Positions 46,067 to 55,378 of a DNA stretch of 64,000 bases are shown one piece after another. Each line of letters begins with the position of its first letter. The stretch's first letter is position 1. Both the position numbers and the translations under genes were made by a program. The stretch comes from Roseospira visakhapatnamensis (lineage in GTDB: Bacteria; Pseudomonadota; Alphaproteobacteria; Rhodospirillales; Rhodospirillaceae), in NCBI RefSeq assembly GCF_014197915.1, contig NZ_JACIGK010000013.1, positions 62,001-126,000 on the forward strand, read 5' to 3'. The notes below the pieces were generated by a model. That model had not been told where the DNA came from and ran no database searches. It saw only the letters and a program-made list of their open reading frames with translations.

Positions 46067-49000
46067 ATGACGGGCGCGGCGGCGGCACGGAAGACGGATC
46101 TGGTCGACGCCCTGGAGGCGGAGGAACGGGCCCTGATCCGTCGCCACCCCCTGCCGGCGCCCATCTTCCTGCCCACCGACCGCCAGCCCCTGGCCGATCG
46201 CGTGGCGGGCTTGCGTCGGGTGCTCGCCCTGTACGAGGGTCGCTGGGCCGCCGAGCACCGCTCCCGCCTGGCCGCCTTGCGCGACCGCCACAAGGGCCGG
46301 CGCATCTTCATCCTGGGCAACGGCCCCAGCCTGGGCCGGGTGGACCTGGACACCCTGGCCGGCGAGATCACCGTGGGCGTCAACGGCCTGTTCCTGGCCT
46401 TTCCGGAAACGCGGTTCCGACCCACGTACCATGTGGTCGAGGACCACCTGGTCGCCGAGGACCGGGCCGCCGAGATCAACGCCCTGCCGCCGGGCATCAC
46501 TCGACTGTTTCCCATCAACCTCGCCTATGTCCTGGACGAGGGACCGGGTGTCGTCTGGTTCGACCACCGGCCCCGGCCGGGCTATCCGGACCGCTTCGAT
46601 GTCTCCCTGGACGCGCTGGCGGTCACCTACGCCGGCTGCACGGTGGCCTTCACCTGCCTCCAGCTCGCGGTCTTCCTGGGCGCGCGGGAGATCGTGCTCC
46701 TGGGGATCGACCTGGACTATCGCCTGCCCGCCGACGTGACCCGCCAGAAGCCCCACGGCGGGGGAGTCGGCGTCCTGGACATGGCCAGCGACGACCCAAA
46801 CCACTTCCACCCCGACTACTTCGGCAAGGGCAAGCGCTGGCACGATCCCCAGGTGGACAACATGGGCCGGGCCTTCGCCAGCGCCCGGGACGTGCTGGGC
46901 GCCATGGGCGTGCGGCTGATCAACGCCACCCCGGGCGGGCGCCTGGACCTGGTGCCGCGCCGCCCGCTGGCGGCGGTGCTGGCGGGCGAGAGCGCGCCGC
47001 CGCCGCGCCTGCTGGTGCTGGACCTGACCCCGGTAGGCGGGCTGTCGGCCAGCGGCCAGATGAAAGCCGCCCTGATGGCGCCCTGGCGGGGCGGACGGCT
47101 GATGGCCGTCTGTCCGGAGGCCGCGCCGGACCGTTTCGTGGTCCATCATCCCGACGGACGCGTCGAGGCGGACGTGGATGCCGGCACCGCCGCCGCGCGG
47201 GCGCGGGCCTTCGCCCCCGAGGCGGTGTACTACCGCCCACAACCGTCGCGCGGCCACCTCCACCCCCTCGCCCTGGACCTGATCCACCATGGCCGGTGGC
47301 CCTTGATCCTGCATCTGCTGGACGACTGGCCGGCGCTGCTGGCCCGGACCGATCCCCTCGCCCACGGGGTCTGGGACCAGGACCTGCGCTGGCTGGCCAG
47401 GCGGGCGGGCGTGCGCCTGGGCATCGGCGACAGCATGGCCTCAACCCTCTCGGACCGCTACGGTGGCGGCACCTGGCAGGCGCTGGCCAACGGCATCGAC
47501 CCGACCGACTGGCCCGACCGCGACAGCCCGGCGGGCGCCGGCTGCCCCACCCGGTCCTTCGACCTCGTGTACGCCGGGTCCCTGTCGGCCACCATGAACC
47601 GCGACGCGGTGGCCGCCGTGGCGCGCGCGGTGGATGCGCTGAACCGATCACCGGACGGGCCGCGCATGGCCCTGACGCTGTGGGTGCTTCCCCCCTGGAC
47701 CAAGGCCGCCCGCGACCTGGCCGAGGGCCTGTCGGGCGTCGCGGTCAGTATCGCCGACGATCCCGACCCGGCGGCCTATCGCGCCCGGCTGCGCCGCGCC
47801 GACGGGGTACTGCTGGCCGTCGGGTTCGAGCCGGACAGCCGTCGGCATACGCGCCACTCGATCGCCAACACCCTCCCCGAGGCCCTGGCCAGTGGCGCCG
47901 CCATACTGGCCCACGGCCCGGAGGAGCAGGCGACCCTGGCCACGCTGGCGGCGGCGGGCGACGTCGCCATGCTGGTCACCGAGCCCGATCCGGCGGCCCT
48001 CGGGACCGCCCTCGCGCGGCTTGCCGGCGACCCGGCCCTGGCGGCGCGCCTGGGCGCGCGCGGGCGAGCATACGCGCTCAATGCCTTCGCCCTGGCGCCG
48101 CGCCAACGCCGCCTGGAGGCCCTTGTGCGCACGGCCGCCGCCGAACGCTCCGTGATCTCCGCCGATCACTCGCGCGCCGATGGCGCCCGCCTGGACGAAT
48201 CGGCCCTGTTGCTGGCCCTGGCCCGCTTCCAGACCACCGCCCCCGGGCGCCTGGTGGACGTGGGCGCGCATCGGGGCGGCTTTCTGGCCCCCTTCGCCGA
48301 GGCCGGCTGGTCGGTGCTGGCGCTGGAGCCCGAGGCCGCCAACCACGCCGCCCTGGCCGGCCGCGCCGCCGCCTGGCCGCTGGTGACGGTGGAGCGCCTG
48401 GCGCTGTCCGATGCCCCGGCCGAGGGTGCCGCCCTGTTCACCGCGCCGGACAGCACGGGCGTCGCCGCCCTGTCGCCCTTCCTGGACAGCCACCGGGAGA
48501 CCGACCGGGTGCGCGTGGACACCCTGACCGACGTCCTCGACCGTCACGGCCTCGACACCGTCGACGTGCTGAAGGTGGACACCGAGGGCTGGGACCTGCG
48601 GGTGCTGCTGGGCCTGGACTGGGGCCGCTGGCGCCCGCGCCTGGTGATGGTGGAGTTCGAGAACGCCAAGACCCTGCGGCTGGGCCACTCCATGGGCGAT
48701 CTGGTGGCCCTGCTGGAGGGGCGCGGCTATGTCGTCTGGGTCAGCGAATGGCATCCGGTGCTGCGCTACGGCAGCCGCCACGACTGGCGCCGCCTGACCG
48801 GCTGGCCACCGGGCGACGACGAGCCGCTGCACGATCCGGACGGCTGGGGCAACCTGATCGCCCTGGACCCGGAGGCCGGCCTCCCGAACGATGACGCGCT
48901 GGCGGCCATGGCGCGCGCGGCCCTGACGGTGGCCCCCCGCGATGCACCCGAGCCAGCCACCCCGCCCCGCCCGGCGGCGCGACCGGCGCCGTCCGCCCCC

Positions 49001-50677
49001 GACCCGGCGCCACCCCCCGCCCCCCCGCCGCCGGCGCCACCGCGCGACAGCCGGCTCGCGCGCGGACTGCGCCTGGCCCGGGCCATGCTGGCGATGCTCA
49101 GCGGCTGGCGGGCGCCCGTGGCCCTGGGCTTGCTGGCCCTGGCCGCCGCCCTGCCCTGGCTGCCGGCGCCGGGATCCTCTCTGGGACTGCTCCTGCTGAC
49201 CGCCGGGCTGCTGGCTCTGGCGGCCTACGCCCCGGTGCGCGCCCTGCGCCTGGCCGCCGAGGCCGAGGATATCCGCAAACACGCCCTGGAAGCCCGCTTC
49301 AAGCGCCACATCGGCTGGGTGCGCGGCGACATGGCGGCCCTGGGCGATGACCTCGCGGCCCGCCTGCGCACGCTCGACGCGGACGCCGCGGCCCTGCGCG
49401 CCGCCCTCGGCGAGGAACACAGCGCCCGCGTGGCCGCCGCGACCGCCCAGGAAACGGCGCTGACCCGGCGCCTGGACGACACCGCCGCGACCCTGGACCG
49501 GACCGCCACGGATCTCGCCGAAACAACGCGACGGCTGGCCTTGGCGGACACCCGGGTCGCGGCGCATGGACAAGCGCTGGACCGGCTGTCGGCCGACCTC
49601 GCCACCCGCGCCGACACCCTGGCCGATCGCCTCGCGCGCGATACCCGAGGGCTGGCCGAGACCGTGGCGGAACTGCGCGCCGACCTGTCCCGGGAGAACG
49701 CCGCCCGTGATGCCGCCTGGCAGGCCGCCGTGGACGACGCCGAGCGGACGGCGGCCCGGGCCGACCGTGCCCTGTCCGCCACGCTGACCCAGCGCCTCGC
49801 CGAGGACCGCCAGCGCGCCGCCGCCTCCCTCGCGCACCTGCGCGGGGGGCTGGGCGAGCCGCCGCCGGGCCATCGCCTGGACACACTGGAAGACCGCCTG
49901 ATCCGCGCCGGCGCCCTGGGCGCCGACCGCTTCCAGCCCTTCGCCCGCGCCCTGACCGACGCCGACATGGACCGCCTGCGGACTCGATGGCCGCCGACCC
50001 TGGGCCTGCCGGCGCTGGACCCCCGCGCCCTCGGGCATCTGGCCGACCGCCTGCTCGCGCTGGAGCGCCAGGGCGGCGGGCGGCTGGCCTGCTCCCTGCC
50101 GGCGGCGCTGCTGCGGGCACTGGCGGCCCGCGCGGCACCCGGGGCGGACACCTTGAGGGCGCTGGAGGTGGGGGTGCTGTTCGGCCTCGGCCTGGGCGTG
50201 CTGGCGGTCGCCATCGAGGATCAGCCGGGCCGCCGCCCCCGCCTGCTGGGCATCGATCCCCTGGACGGCGGCGCCTATGGCGCACCCGACGATCCCGTCA
50301 CCGGCGCCCGCGTGACCCCGGCGCGGGTGCGGCGCATCCTGGCGCGCCTGGGCCTGCCGCGCCGCGCGGTCACCCTGATCCGCCGGTCCAGCGCCGACCC
50401 GCTGGCCGTGGCCCGCGCCCGCCGCTGGGCGGGACCGGCGGGCCTGGGCCTGCTGATCCTGGACGGCCGCCACGACCACGCCGGCCTGACCGCCGACTGG
50501 ACCCATTACGCCCCCCTGCTGCGCCCCGGCGGGCTGGCCCTGATCGACGACCACGGCGCCGCCGCCTGGCCCGATGTGGCGCCCTTCGTCGCCCACGTGG
50601 CCGCGCGCACCCCGGGCGTCACCCTGCTGGGCGACGACTGGGGCACGGCGGTCCTGCGCCGGGATGCCATCCGATGA
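46067..50677 (+). CDS. Four-module glycan enzyme: MptE/DUF115-like, glycosyltransferase, FkbM methyltransferase, membrane-coiled-coil, C-terminal methyltransferase
   Basis: This is a 1536-residue fusion. Residues ~75-290 resemble the DUF115/MptE-like domain of motility-associated glycosylation factors (FILGNGPSLGRVD). Residues ~313-690 read as a GT4-like glycosyltransferase (DLVYAGSLSATMNR, NTLPEALASGAAILAHG). Residues ~728-935 are an FkbM-type methyltransferase (LVDVGAHRGGFLAPF, VLKVDTEGWDLRVLLGLDW). A Pro-rich linker (~955-993) leads to one or two membrane segments (~1015-1055), an Ala/Arg/Asp-rich coiled coil (~1060-1260) and a class I methyltransferase (~1360-1536; LEVGVLFGLGLGVLA, LLGIDPLDGG, LLILDGRHDHAG). 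ATG 46067 begins just before the conserved part. The stop overlaps the next gene as ATGA. Confidence 0.85.
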   Translation: MTGAAAARKTDLVDALEAEERALIRRHPLPAPIFLPTDRQPLADRVAGLRRVLALYEGRWAAEHRSRLAALRDRHKGRRIFILGNGPSLGRVDLDTLAGEITVGVNGLFLAFPETRFRPTYHVVEDHLVAEDRAAEINALPPGITRLFPINLAYVLDEGPGVVWFDHRPRPGYPDRFDVSLDALAVTYAGCTVAFTCLQLAVFLGAREIVLLGIDLDYRLPADVTRQKPHGGGVGVLDMASDDPNHFHPDYFGKGKRWHDPQVDNMGRAFASARDVLGAMGVRLINATPGGRLDLVPRRPLAAVLAGESAPPPRLLVLDLTPVGGLSASGQMKAALMAPWRGGRLMAVCPEAAPDRFVVHHPDGRVEADVDAGTAAARARAFAPEAVYYRPQPSRGHLHPLALDLIHHGRWPLILHLLDDWPALLARTDPLAHGVWDQDLRWLARRAGVRLGIGDSMASTLSDRYGGGTWQALANGIDPTDWPDRDSPAGAGCPTRSFDLVYAGSLSATMNRDAVAAVARAVDALNRSPDGPRMALTLWVLPPWTKAARDLAEGLSGVAVSIADDPDPAAYRARLRRADGVLLAVGFEPDSRRHTRHSIANTLPEALASGAAILAHGPEEQATLATLAAAGDVAMLVTEPDPAALGTALARLAGDPALAARLGARGRAYALNAFALAPRQRRLEALVRTAAAERSVISADHSRADGARLDESALLLALARFQTTAPGRLVDVGAHRGGFLAPFAEAGWSVLALEPEAANHAALAGRAAAWPLVTVERLALSDAPAEGAALFTAPDSTGVAALSPFLDSHRETDRVRVDTLTDVLDRHGLDTVDVLKVDTEGWDLRVLLGLDWGRWRPRLVMVEFENAKTLRLGHSMGDLVALLEGRGYVVWVSEWHPVLRYGSRHDWRRLTGWPPGDDEPLHDPDGWGNLIALDPEAGLPNDDALAAMARAALTVAPRDAPEPATPPRPAARPAPSAPDPAPPPAPPPPAPPRDSRLARGLRLARAMLAMLSGWRAPVALGLLALAAALPWLPAPGSSLGLLLLTAGLLALAAYAPVRALRLAAEAEDIRKHALEARFKRHIGWVRGDMAALGDDLAARLRTLDADAAALRAALGEEHSARVAAATAQETALTRRLDDTAATLDRTATDLAETTRRLALADTRVAAHGQALDRLSADLATRADTLADRLARDTRGLAETVAELRADLSRENAARDAAWQAAVDDAERTAARADRALSATLTQRLAEDRQRAAASLAHLRGGLGEPPPGHRLDTLEDRLIRAGALGADRFQPFARALTDADMDRLRTRWPPTLGLPALDPRALGHLADRLLALERQGGGRLACSLPAALLRALAARAAPGADTLRALEVGVLFGLGLGVLAVAIEDQPGRRPRLLGIDPLDGGAYGAPDDPVTGARVTPARVRRILARLGLPRRAVTLIRRSSADPLAVARARRWAGPAGLGLLILDGRHDHAGLTADWTHYAPLLRPGGLALIDDHGAAAWPDVAPFVAHVAARTPGVTLLGDDWGTAVLRRDAIR

Positions 50678-51585
50678 CCCGCGCGCCCCAACACCACGGT
50701 CCCCAGGGCCGTCCTCTCCAAGGCCGTCCTGTCGAGCCCATCGGTCCGAGGGGGCGACGGCTGGCGGTGATCCTGCCGTCGCTGCTGTGCCAGTATGACT
50801 GCCCCTATTGCCGCATCAAGGCCAAGCGCCGCCAGCCCGGTGAGCGCCCCCTGTCCGACTGGCGCGACGCCCTCATGGCCATCGGCGTGCCGCTGGTCCA
50901 CGTGGCGGGGGGCGAACCGACGGTCCTGAAGGGCTTCGCCGACTTCGTGCTGGGCTATCCGGCGCCGCTGCGCATGACCACCAACCTGTGGCGCCCGCCC
51001 GAGGACTGGCCGCCCGGCTTCTGGGAGCGGTTCGAGTACGTCACCCTATCCTTTCACCCGGACCATACGGATTTCGCCGGCTTCGCGGATCGGGCCGCCC
51101 GCCTGCGCGCGCTGTTCGACCGCCGGCCGGCGCTGCGCCCGCGCCTGACCTGCACCATCGTCGCCGATCCCCGCTGGATCGACGCCCTGCCCGGCTGGAT
51201 TGCCCGCCTGCGTGCCCTGGGGCTGGAGGCCCGGGGGCAATACCTGAACCGGCCGGCCGGCGACCCGGCGCCCACCTACACGGCCCGTGAGCTGGCGCGC
51301 CTGCGGGCCAGCGGCATCCCCATGAGCCATGACCGGGCCGGCCAGGACGTCCACGCCACCAACCACCCCAAGCTGTGTGACGCCGGGCGGTTCTATTGCC
51401 ATATCGACCCCATGGGCGCCGCCTGGCGCTGCTCCCGCGACCGACTGTCGCTGGGCACCCTGTTCGACGGCACCTTCGCCTGGCGGACCGGCGAGAGCCG
51501 CTGCGACACCGCCTGCACCGAGGCCTGCGACCGCGCCTTCGCCCGCAGGCGCGCCCTGGCCACGCCGGAGGTCGCGGCGGAATGA
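50674..51585 (+). CDS. Radical SAM protein in a glycan operon
   Basis: This 303-residue radical SAM enzyme has the CxxxCxxC cluster at Cys39, Cys43 and Cys46 (LLCQYDCPYCRIKAK), the GGEP motif in VHVAGGEPTVLKGF, and a Cys-rich C-terminus (LCDAGRFYCHIDP, AWRCSRD, CDTACTEACDRAF) suggestive of a SPASM-like auxiliary Fe-S site. It is coupled by ATGA overlaps to the giant glycan enzyme before it and to the GT2 after it. Its substrate is unknown; modification of a sugar or of a carrier/peptide is possible. Confidence 0.88.
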   Translation: MTRAPQHHGPQGRPLQGRPVEPIGPRGRRLAVILPSLLCQYDCPYCRIKAKRRQPGERPLSDWRDALMAIGVPLVHVAGGEPTVLKGFADFVLGYPAPLRMTTNLWRPPEDWPPGFWERFEYVTLSFHPDHTDFAGFADRAARLRALFDRRPALRPRLTCTIVADPRWIDALPGWIARLRALGLEARGQYLNRPAGDPAPTYTARELARLRASGIPMSHDRAGQDVHATNHPKLCDAGRFYCHIDPMGAAWRCSRDRLSLGTLFDGTFAWRTGESRCDTACTEACDRAFARRRALATPEVAAE

Positions 51586-52598
51586 CGACAACGCCATGGG
51601 TCCGGGTGGTCGTGGTCACCATGACCGAAGGACCGTTGCTGGGACGGTGCCTGGGCGCCCTGCTGGCTCAGACGGACCCGGCGTTCGAGGTGGTGGTGGT
51701 GGCCAACGGCGCCGACCCGGCGATCCTCGACCCCGTGCTGCCCGACGACCCCCGCGTCCATGTGCTCCGCCTGCCCACCAACATCGGCTATTCCGCCGCG
51801 AACAACGTCGGCGCCAACCATGAGACCGGGCGCCCGCCCCCGGCCTTCATCGCCACCCTGAACCCGGACGCCTTCCCGGACCCCGACTGGCTGGTGGCGT
51901 TGAAGACCGCCGTTCGCCGCCATTCAGAAGCCAGCGCCTTCGCCAGCCTTCAGGTGCTGGATCGCGCCCCGGCCCTGTGTGACGGCCTGGGCGACGAGAT
52001 GGCGCCGGTCTGCCTGGTTTGGCGCGGCGGCATCCGCCACCCGGTGCCGCCCCGGGACCGGCTGGTGGAGGGACCGTGCTTCTCCGCCTGCGCCGCCGCC
52101 GCGCTGTATCGCCGCGCCGCCTGGGACACCGTGGGCGGCTTCGACGGCGCGTTCTTCTGCTACCTGGATGACGTGGATCTGTGCTTTCGCCTGCGCCTGC
52201 GGGGCGGGTCGGTGGTGTTCGTGCCCGGTGCCCGGGTCCACCACGTGGGCTCCGCCACCAATGGCGAGGACAGCGACTTCATCCGCTTTCACACGGCGCG
52301 CAACCGCCTCTGGCTGTACGTGAAGGCCATGCCCGGGCCGCTGTTCTGGGGGATGCTGCCGGCGTTCGTGGCGACGGGTCTGCTGCTGCTGGCGCGGGGC
52401 ATGGCGCGCGGGCGGGGGCGGATCGAGGTACGCGGACTGGTCGCCGGGCTGGCCGGCCTGCCCCGGGTCTGGCGCCAGCGCCGGGCCGTCCAGCGCGCCC
52501 GAACCGCGCCATGGTGGCGGCTGGCGGCGGCCATGACCTGGGACCCGCGCCGCTTTCTGGCCCGCGCGCCGCGCCGCGACCGGATCCGCCCACCATGA
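51582..52598 (+). CDS. Family 2 glycosyltransferase
   Basis: This 338-residue GT-A-fold glycosyltransferase resembles rhamnosyl-type GT2 enzymes. The start VRVVVVTMTEGPLLGRCLGAL, NIGYSAANNVGA, the DxD-like LNPDAFPDPDW, and the acceptor-region YLDDVDLCFRLRLRGG are visible. A hydrophobic stretch (LFWGMLPAFVATGLLLLARG) near residues 250-270 suggests membrane association. The ATG overlaps the radical SAM stop and the end overlaps the double GT4 start, so four genes are translationally coupled. Confidence 0.9.
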   Translation: MTTTPWVRVVVVTMTEGPLLGRCLGALLAQTDPAFEVVVVANGADPAILDPVLPDDPRVHVLRLPTNIGYSAANNVGANHETGRPPPAFIATLNPDAFPDPDWLVALKTAVRRHSEASAFASLQVLDRAPALCDGLGDEMAPVCLVWRGGIRHPVPPRDRLVEGPCFSACAAAALYRRAAWDTVGGFDGAFFCYLDDVDLCFRLRLRGGSVVFVPGARVHHVGSATNGEDSDFIRFHTARNRLWLYVKAMPGPLFWGMLPAFVATGLLLLARGMARGRGRIEVRGLVAGLAGLPRVWRQRRAVQRARTAPWWRLAAAMTWDPRRFLARAPRRDRIRPP

Positions 52599-55378
52599 GC
52601 CGCCCCCTGATCCTGGGCCGGGATATCCACCACCGGCCCGGCGACCCGCGCGACTGGGCCTTGCGGCTGCCGCCGGGGAACCGGCTGGAAGCCCCGGGAG
52701 AGGAGCGGTCGCTGACGGCCTCGGTGCTCTGGGCGGCGCTGCGCCAGGGGGTGCGGACGGTGGCCGTGCGTGACGCGGGCGGCGGCTGGCGGGAGACCAC
52801 GCCGGCCGTCCTGCTTCTGGCGCGCCTGCGGCGGCGGCTGGCGGCCGTGGCCCCGGAGGCGGCGGACCGGGCTTGGGCGCGGGTGCTGGCGACGCCCCTG
52901 CCACCGGCCGGACGCGCCGAGGGACCGCTGGTGCTGGCGCTGCCCTCGCTGGCCGGCAACGGCGCGGAGCGTCAGGCCCTGGCGCTGATCGCCGGGTTGC
53001 GGGCGCGCGGCTGGCCGGTGCACGTGCTGGTCAAGCATCTCCACGACCGGCCGGGCGCAGCGGCGTTGCGACCCGACGTCGAGCGTTTGGGCGTGCTGGT
53101 GCACGTCTGGACGGACCCGCCCCCCCAGGACACGCCCGCGCTGGCCGCCCTGGAGCGCGCCACGGCCGGCCTGCCCGATGCCCTGGCGGCGGACCTGCTG
53201 GGGCTCGCCGGCTGGATCGCCGCCCTAAGGCCGCGCGCCGTGCACGGCTGGCTGGAGGGCACGGCGATCCTGGCGGCCACGGCGGCGGCGGTGCTGGGCG
53301 TGCCGCGCGCGGTGGCGGGCCTGCGCAACCTGGCCCCGGACCGCATGGCGCATCCCCTCGCCCGCGCGCTGCGGCCCGGGCTGACCCGGCTTTCCGGTCA
53401 TCCGGCGGTGACCGTCACCGGCAACAGCCGCGCGGTGGCCGAGGATCATGTCCGCTGGACCGGGATCACCCCCCCCATGGTCCTTCCCAACGGGGTCGCG
53501 CCCATGCCGCCCGGGCCTCCGCACCCCGATCGCCCGCCCCTGGTGCTGGGGGTGTTTCGCCTGGTGGCGCACAAACGCCCCCTGCTGTGGCTGGAGGCGG
53601 CGGCGCGCGTGCGGGCGGCGCGACCGGAGGTCCGGTTTCGCCTGCTGGGCGATGGGCCGCTAGCCGAGGCGATCACGGCGCACGCCCGGGCTCTCGGGGT
53701 GCCACTGGAGCACCCGGGATGGGTCACCGACGTCACGCCGTACTGGGCCGAGGCGGCGGTGCTGCTGCATGTCTCGGCCGCCGAGGGCCTACCCAACGCC
53801 ATCCTGGAGGCCCTGGCCGCCGGCGTGCCGGTGGTCGCGGCGCCGGCCGGGGGCGTGGCCGAGGCGCTGGGCCATCCGCCCGTGACTCCGCCGACCCCGG
53901 AGGCCCTGGCCGCGCAGGTGGTCACACTGCTGGATGATCCCGCCCGCCGCGAGACCCTGGCGGATGCCGGCCGCTCGCGCGCCCGCCGATTCTCGGTCGC
54001 CGCCATGGTCGCGCGTCATGAGCGCCTGTACGACACGCCGCCCGCGTCCTCGCCCGAGGACCGCCGCCATGCGCTGGCCGCGCGCCTGCGACCATCCGGG
54101 CTGGCGCGGTCGCTGGGCACCCTGGGCCGCCTGGCCCTGGCCGGAGAGGGCCACGAGATCGCGGCCCGGATAGCGGGCCTTATCGCGCGCCCGGCGCGCC
54201 CCCGGGCGGCCCGAAAGCCCACCGCGGCACCACCACCGACAATCGCGGCCGTCCCTCCAAACTCCCCGCGCCTCGCCTGGGTGGGCGAAACCCTGGATCG
54301 CGATGGCGCCCCGCTGAGCCTGCGCGACCTGGTCGCGGGCCTGACGATGCGGGGCGCGGTCACACCGTCCGTGGGGCTGGTGCTGCGCGATGGACCGCTG
54401 CGGGCCACCTGGACCGCCGCCGGCTGGCCGTTGCGGGTGGTGCCGGGGCACCCGCCCCTGACGGCCGGCGCGCTGGACCGGCATACGGACACCCTGGCCC
54501 AGGCCCTCACAGGCGCCCGCGCCGAGGCCGTGCTGGTCAACGGCCTGCGCGCCTTCGCGGGGGTGGAGGCGGCGGCGCGCGCCGGCCGGCCGTGCCTGTG
54601 GGTGATCCGCGAGCCCGGACCCGAGGCCCTGGCCGACCTGTCCCGATCGGTCCAGGCCCGCGCGCTCGATGCCTTCGCCCTCGCCGGCCGCGTGGTGTTC
54701 GTCTCCGGCGCGACGGCCGCCGCCTGGGCACCGTGGTGCCCGGCCGCGCGGGCCATGGTGATCCCCAACGCCCTGCCGCCCCTGTCCGCGCCCGGGCCGG
54801 ATCGCGCCGCCGTTCGGGCGGCGCTGGGCTGGCCGGCCGACGCCTGGGGCGTGCTGGCCACCGGCACCCTGTGCCCGCGCAAGGACCCCCTGACCCTGAT
54901 CGCCGCCCTGCCGTTATTGCCCGATGCCCTGCAAGCCCGCCTGCGGGTGGTCTGGGCGGGACGGGACGAGGCGGGATACGCACACCGGGCACGGCGGGCG
55001 ATCCGGGATCTGCCAGAGCCCTTGCGCGCGGCCGTCGCCCTGGCGGGCGAGCACGCCGACCTGTCCCCCCTGTGGGCCGCCGCCGACGTGGCCGTCTGTG
55101 TGAGCCGCGCCGAGGCCGCGCCCCGGGTGGTGCTGGAGGCGCGGCGCGCCGGCCTGCCCCTGGTGGCGACGGCGGTGGGCGGGGTGGCCGACCAGGCGGC
55201 CTCCTGGCCGTCCACCTGGCTGGTGCCGCCGGCCGATCCCCCGGCCCTGGCCCGCGCCCTGACCGCCGCCTGGCACGCGGGGAGGCGTCCGACACCGCCG
55301 GGCGACGAGGCCGCCCGGTTCCGGGCGTTGGTGCGCGCCTATGCGGCCGCCCTTCGCGCCCCAGGCATCGCCCCGTGA
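52595..55378 (+). CDS. Tandem double GT4 glycosyltransferase
   Basis: This 927-residue protein has a short N-terminal cap and two GT-B (family 4) units. The first (~110-480) shows LPSLAGNGAERQALALIAGL, VTGNSRAVAEDHVRW, VFRLVAHKRPLLWLEAAARV and the donor site SAAEGLPNAILEALAAGVPVV. A Pro/Ala linker follows, then the second unit (~555-925) with WVGETLDRDGAPLSLRDLVAGL, VSGATAAAW, GTLCPRKDPLTLIAALP and SRAEAAPRVVLEARRAGLPLV. Both donor-binding Glu motifs are intact, so two sugar additions per chain are possible. Coupled to the gene before and after by ATGA/GTGA overlaps. Confidence 0.9.
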   Translation: MSRPLILGRDIHHRPGDPRDWALRLPPGNRLEAPGEERSLTASVLWAALRQGVRTVAVRDAGGGWRETTPAVLLLARLRRRLAAVAPEAADRAWARVLATPLPPAGRAEGPLVLALPSLAGNGAERQALALIAGLRARGWPVHVLVKHLHDRPGAAALRPDVERLGVLVHVWTDPPPQDTPALAALERATAGLPDALAADLLGLAGWIAALRPRAVHGWLEGTAILAATAAAVLGVPRAVAGLRNLAPDRMAHPLARALRPGLTRLSGHPAVTVTGNSRAVAEDHVRWTGITPPMVLPNGVAPMPPGPPHPDRPPLVLGVFRLVAHKRPLLWLEAAARVRAARPEVRFRLLGDGPLAEAITAHARALGVPLEHPGWVTDVTPYWAEAAVLLHVSAAEGLPNAILEALAAGVPVVAAPAGGVAEALGHPPVTPPTPEALAAQVVTLLDDPARRETLADAGRSRARRFSVAAMVARHERLYDTPPASSPEDRRHALAARLRPSGLARSLGTLGRLALAGEGHEIAARIAGLIARPARPRAARKPTAAPPPTIAAVPPNSPRLAWVGETLDRDGAPLSLRDLVAGLTMRGAVTPSVGLVLRDGPLRATWTAAGWPLRVVPGHPPLTAGALDRHTDTLAQALTGARAEAVLVNGLRAFAGVEAAARAGRPCLWVIREPGPEALADLSRSVQARALDAFALAGRVVFVSGATAAAWAPWCPAARAMVIPNALPPLSAPGPDRAAVRAALGWPADAWGVLATGTLCPRKDPLTLIAALPLLPDALQARLRVVWAGRDEAGYAHRARRAIRDLPEPLRAAVALAGEHADLSPLWAAADVAVCVSRAEAAPRVVLEARRAGLPLVATAVGGVADQAASWPSTWLVPPADPPALARALTAAWHAGRRPTPPGDEAARFRALVRAYAAALRAPGIAP

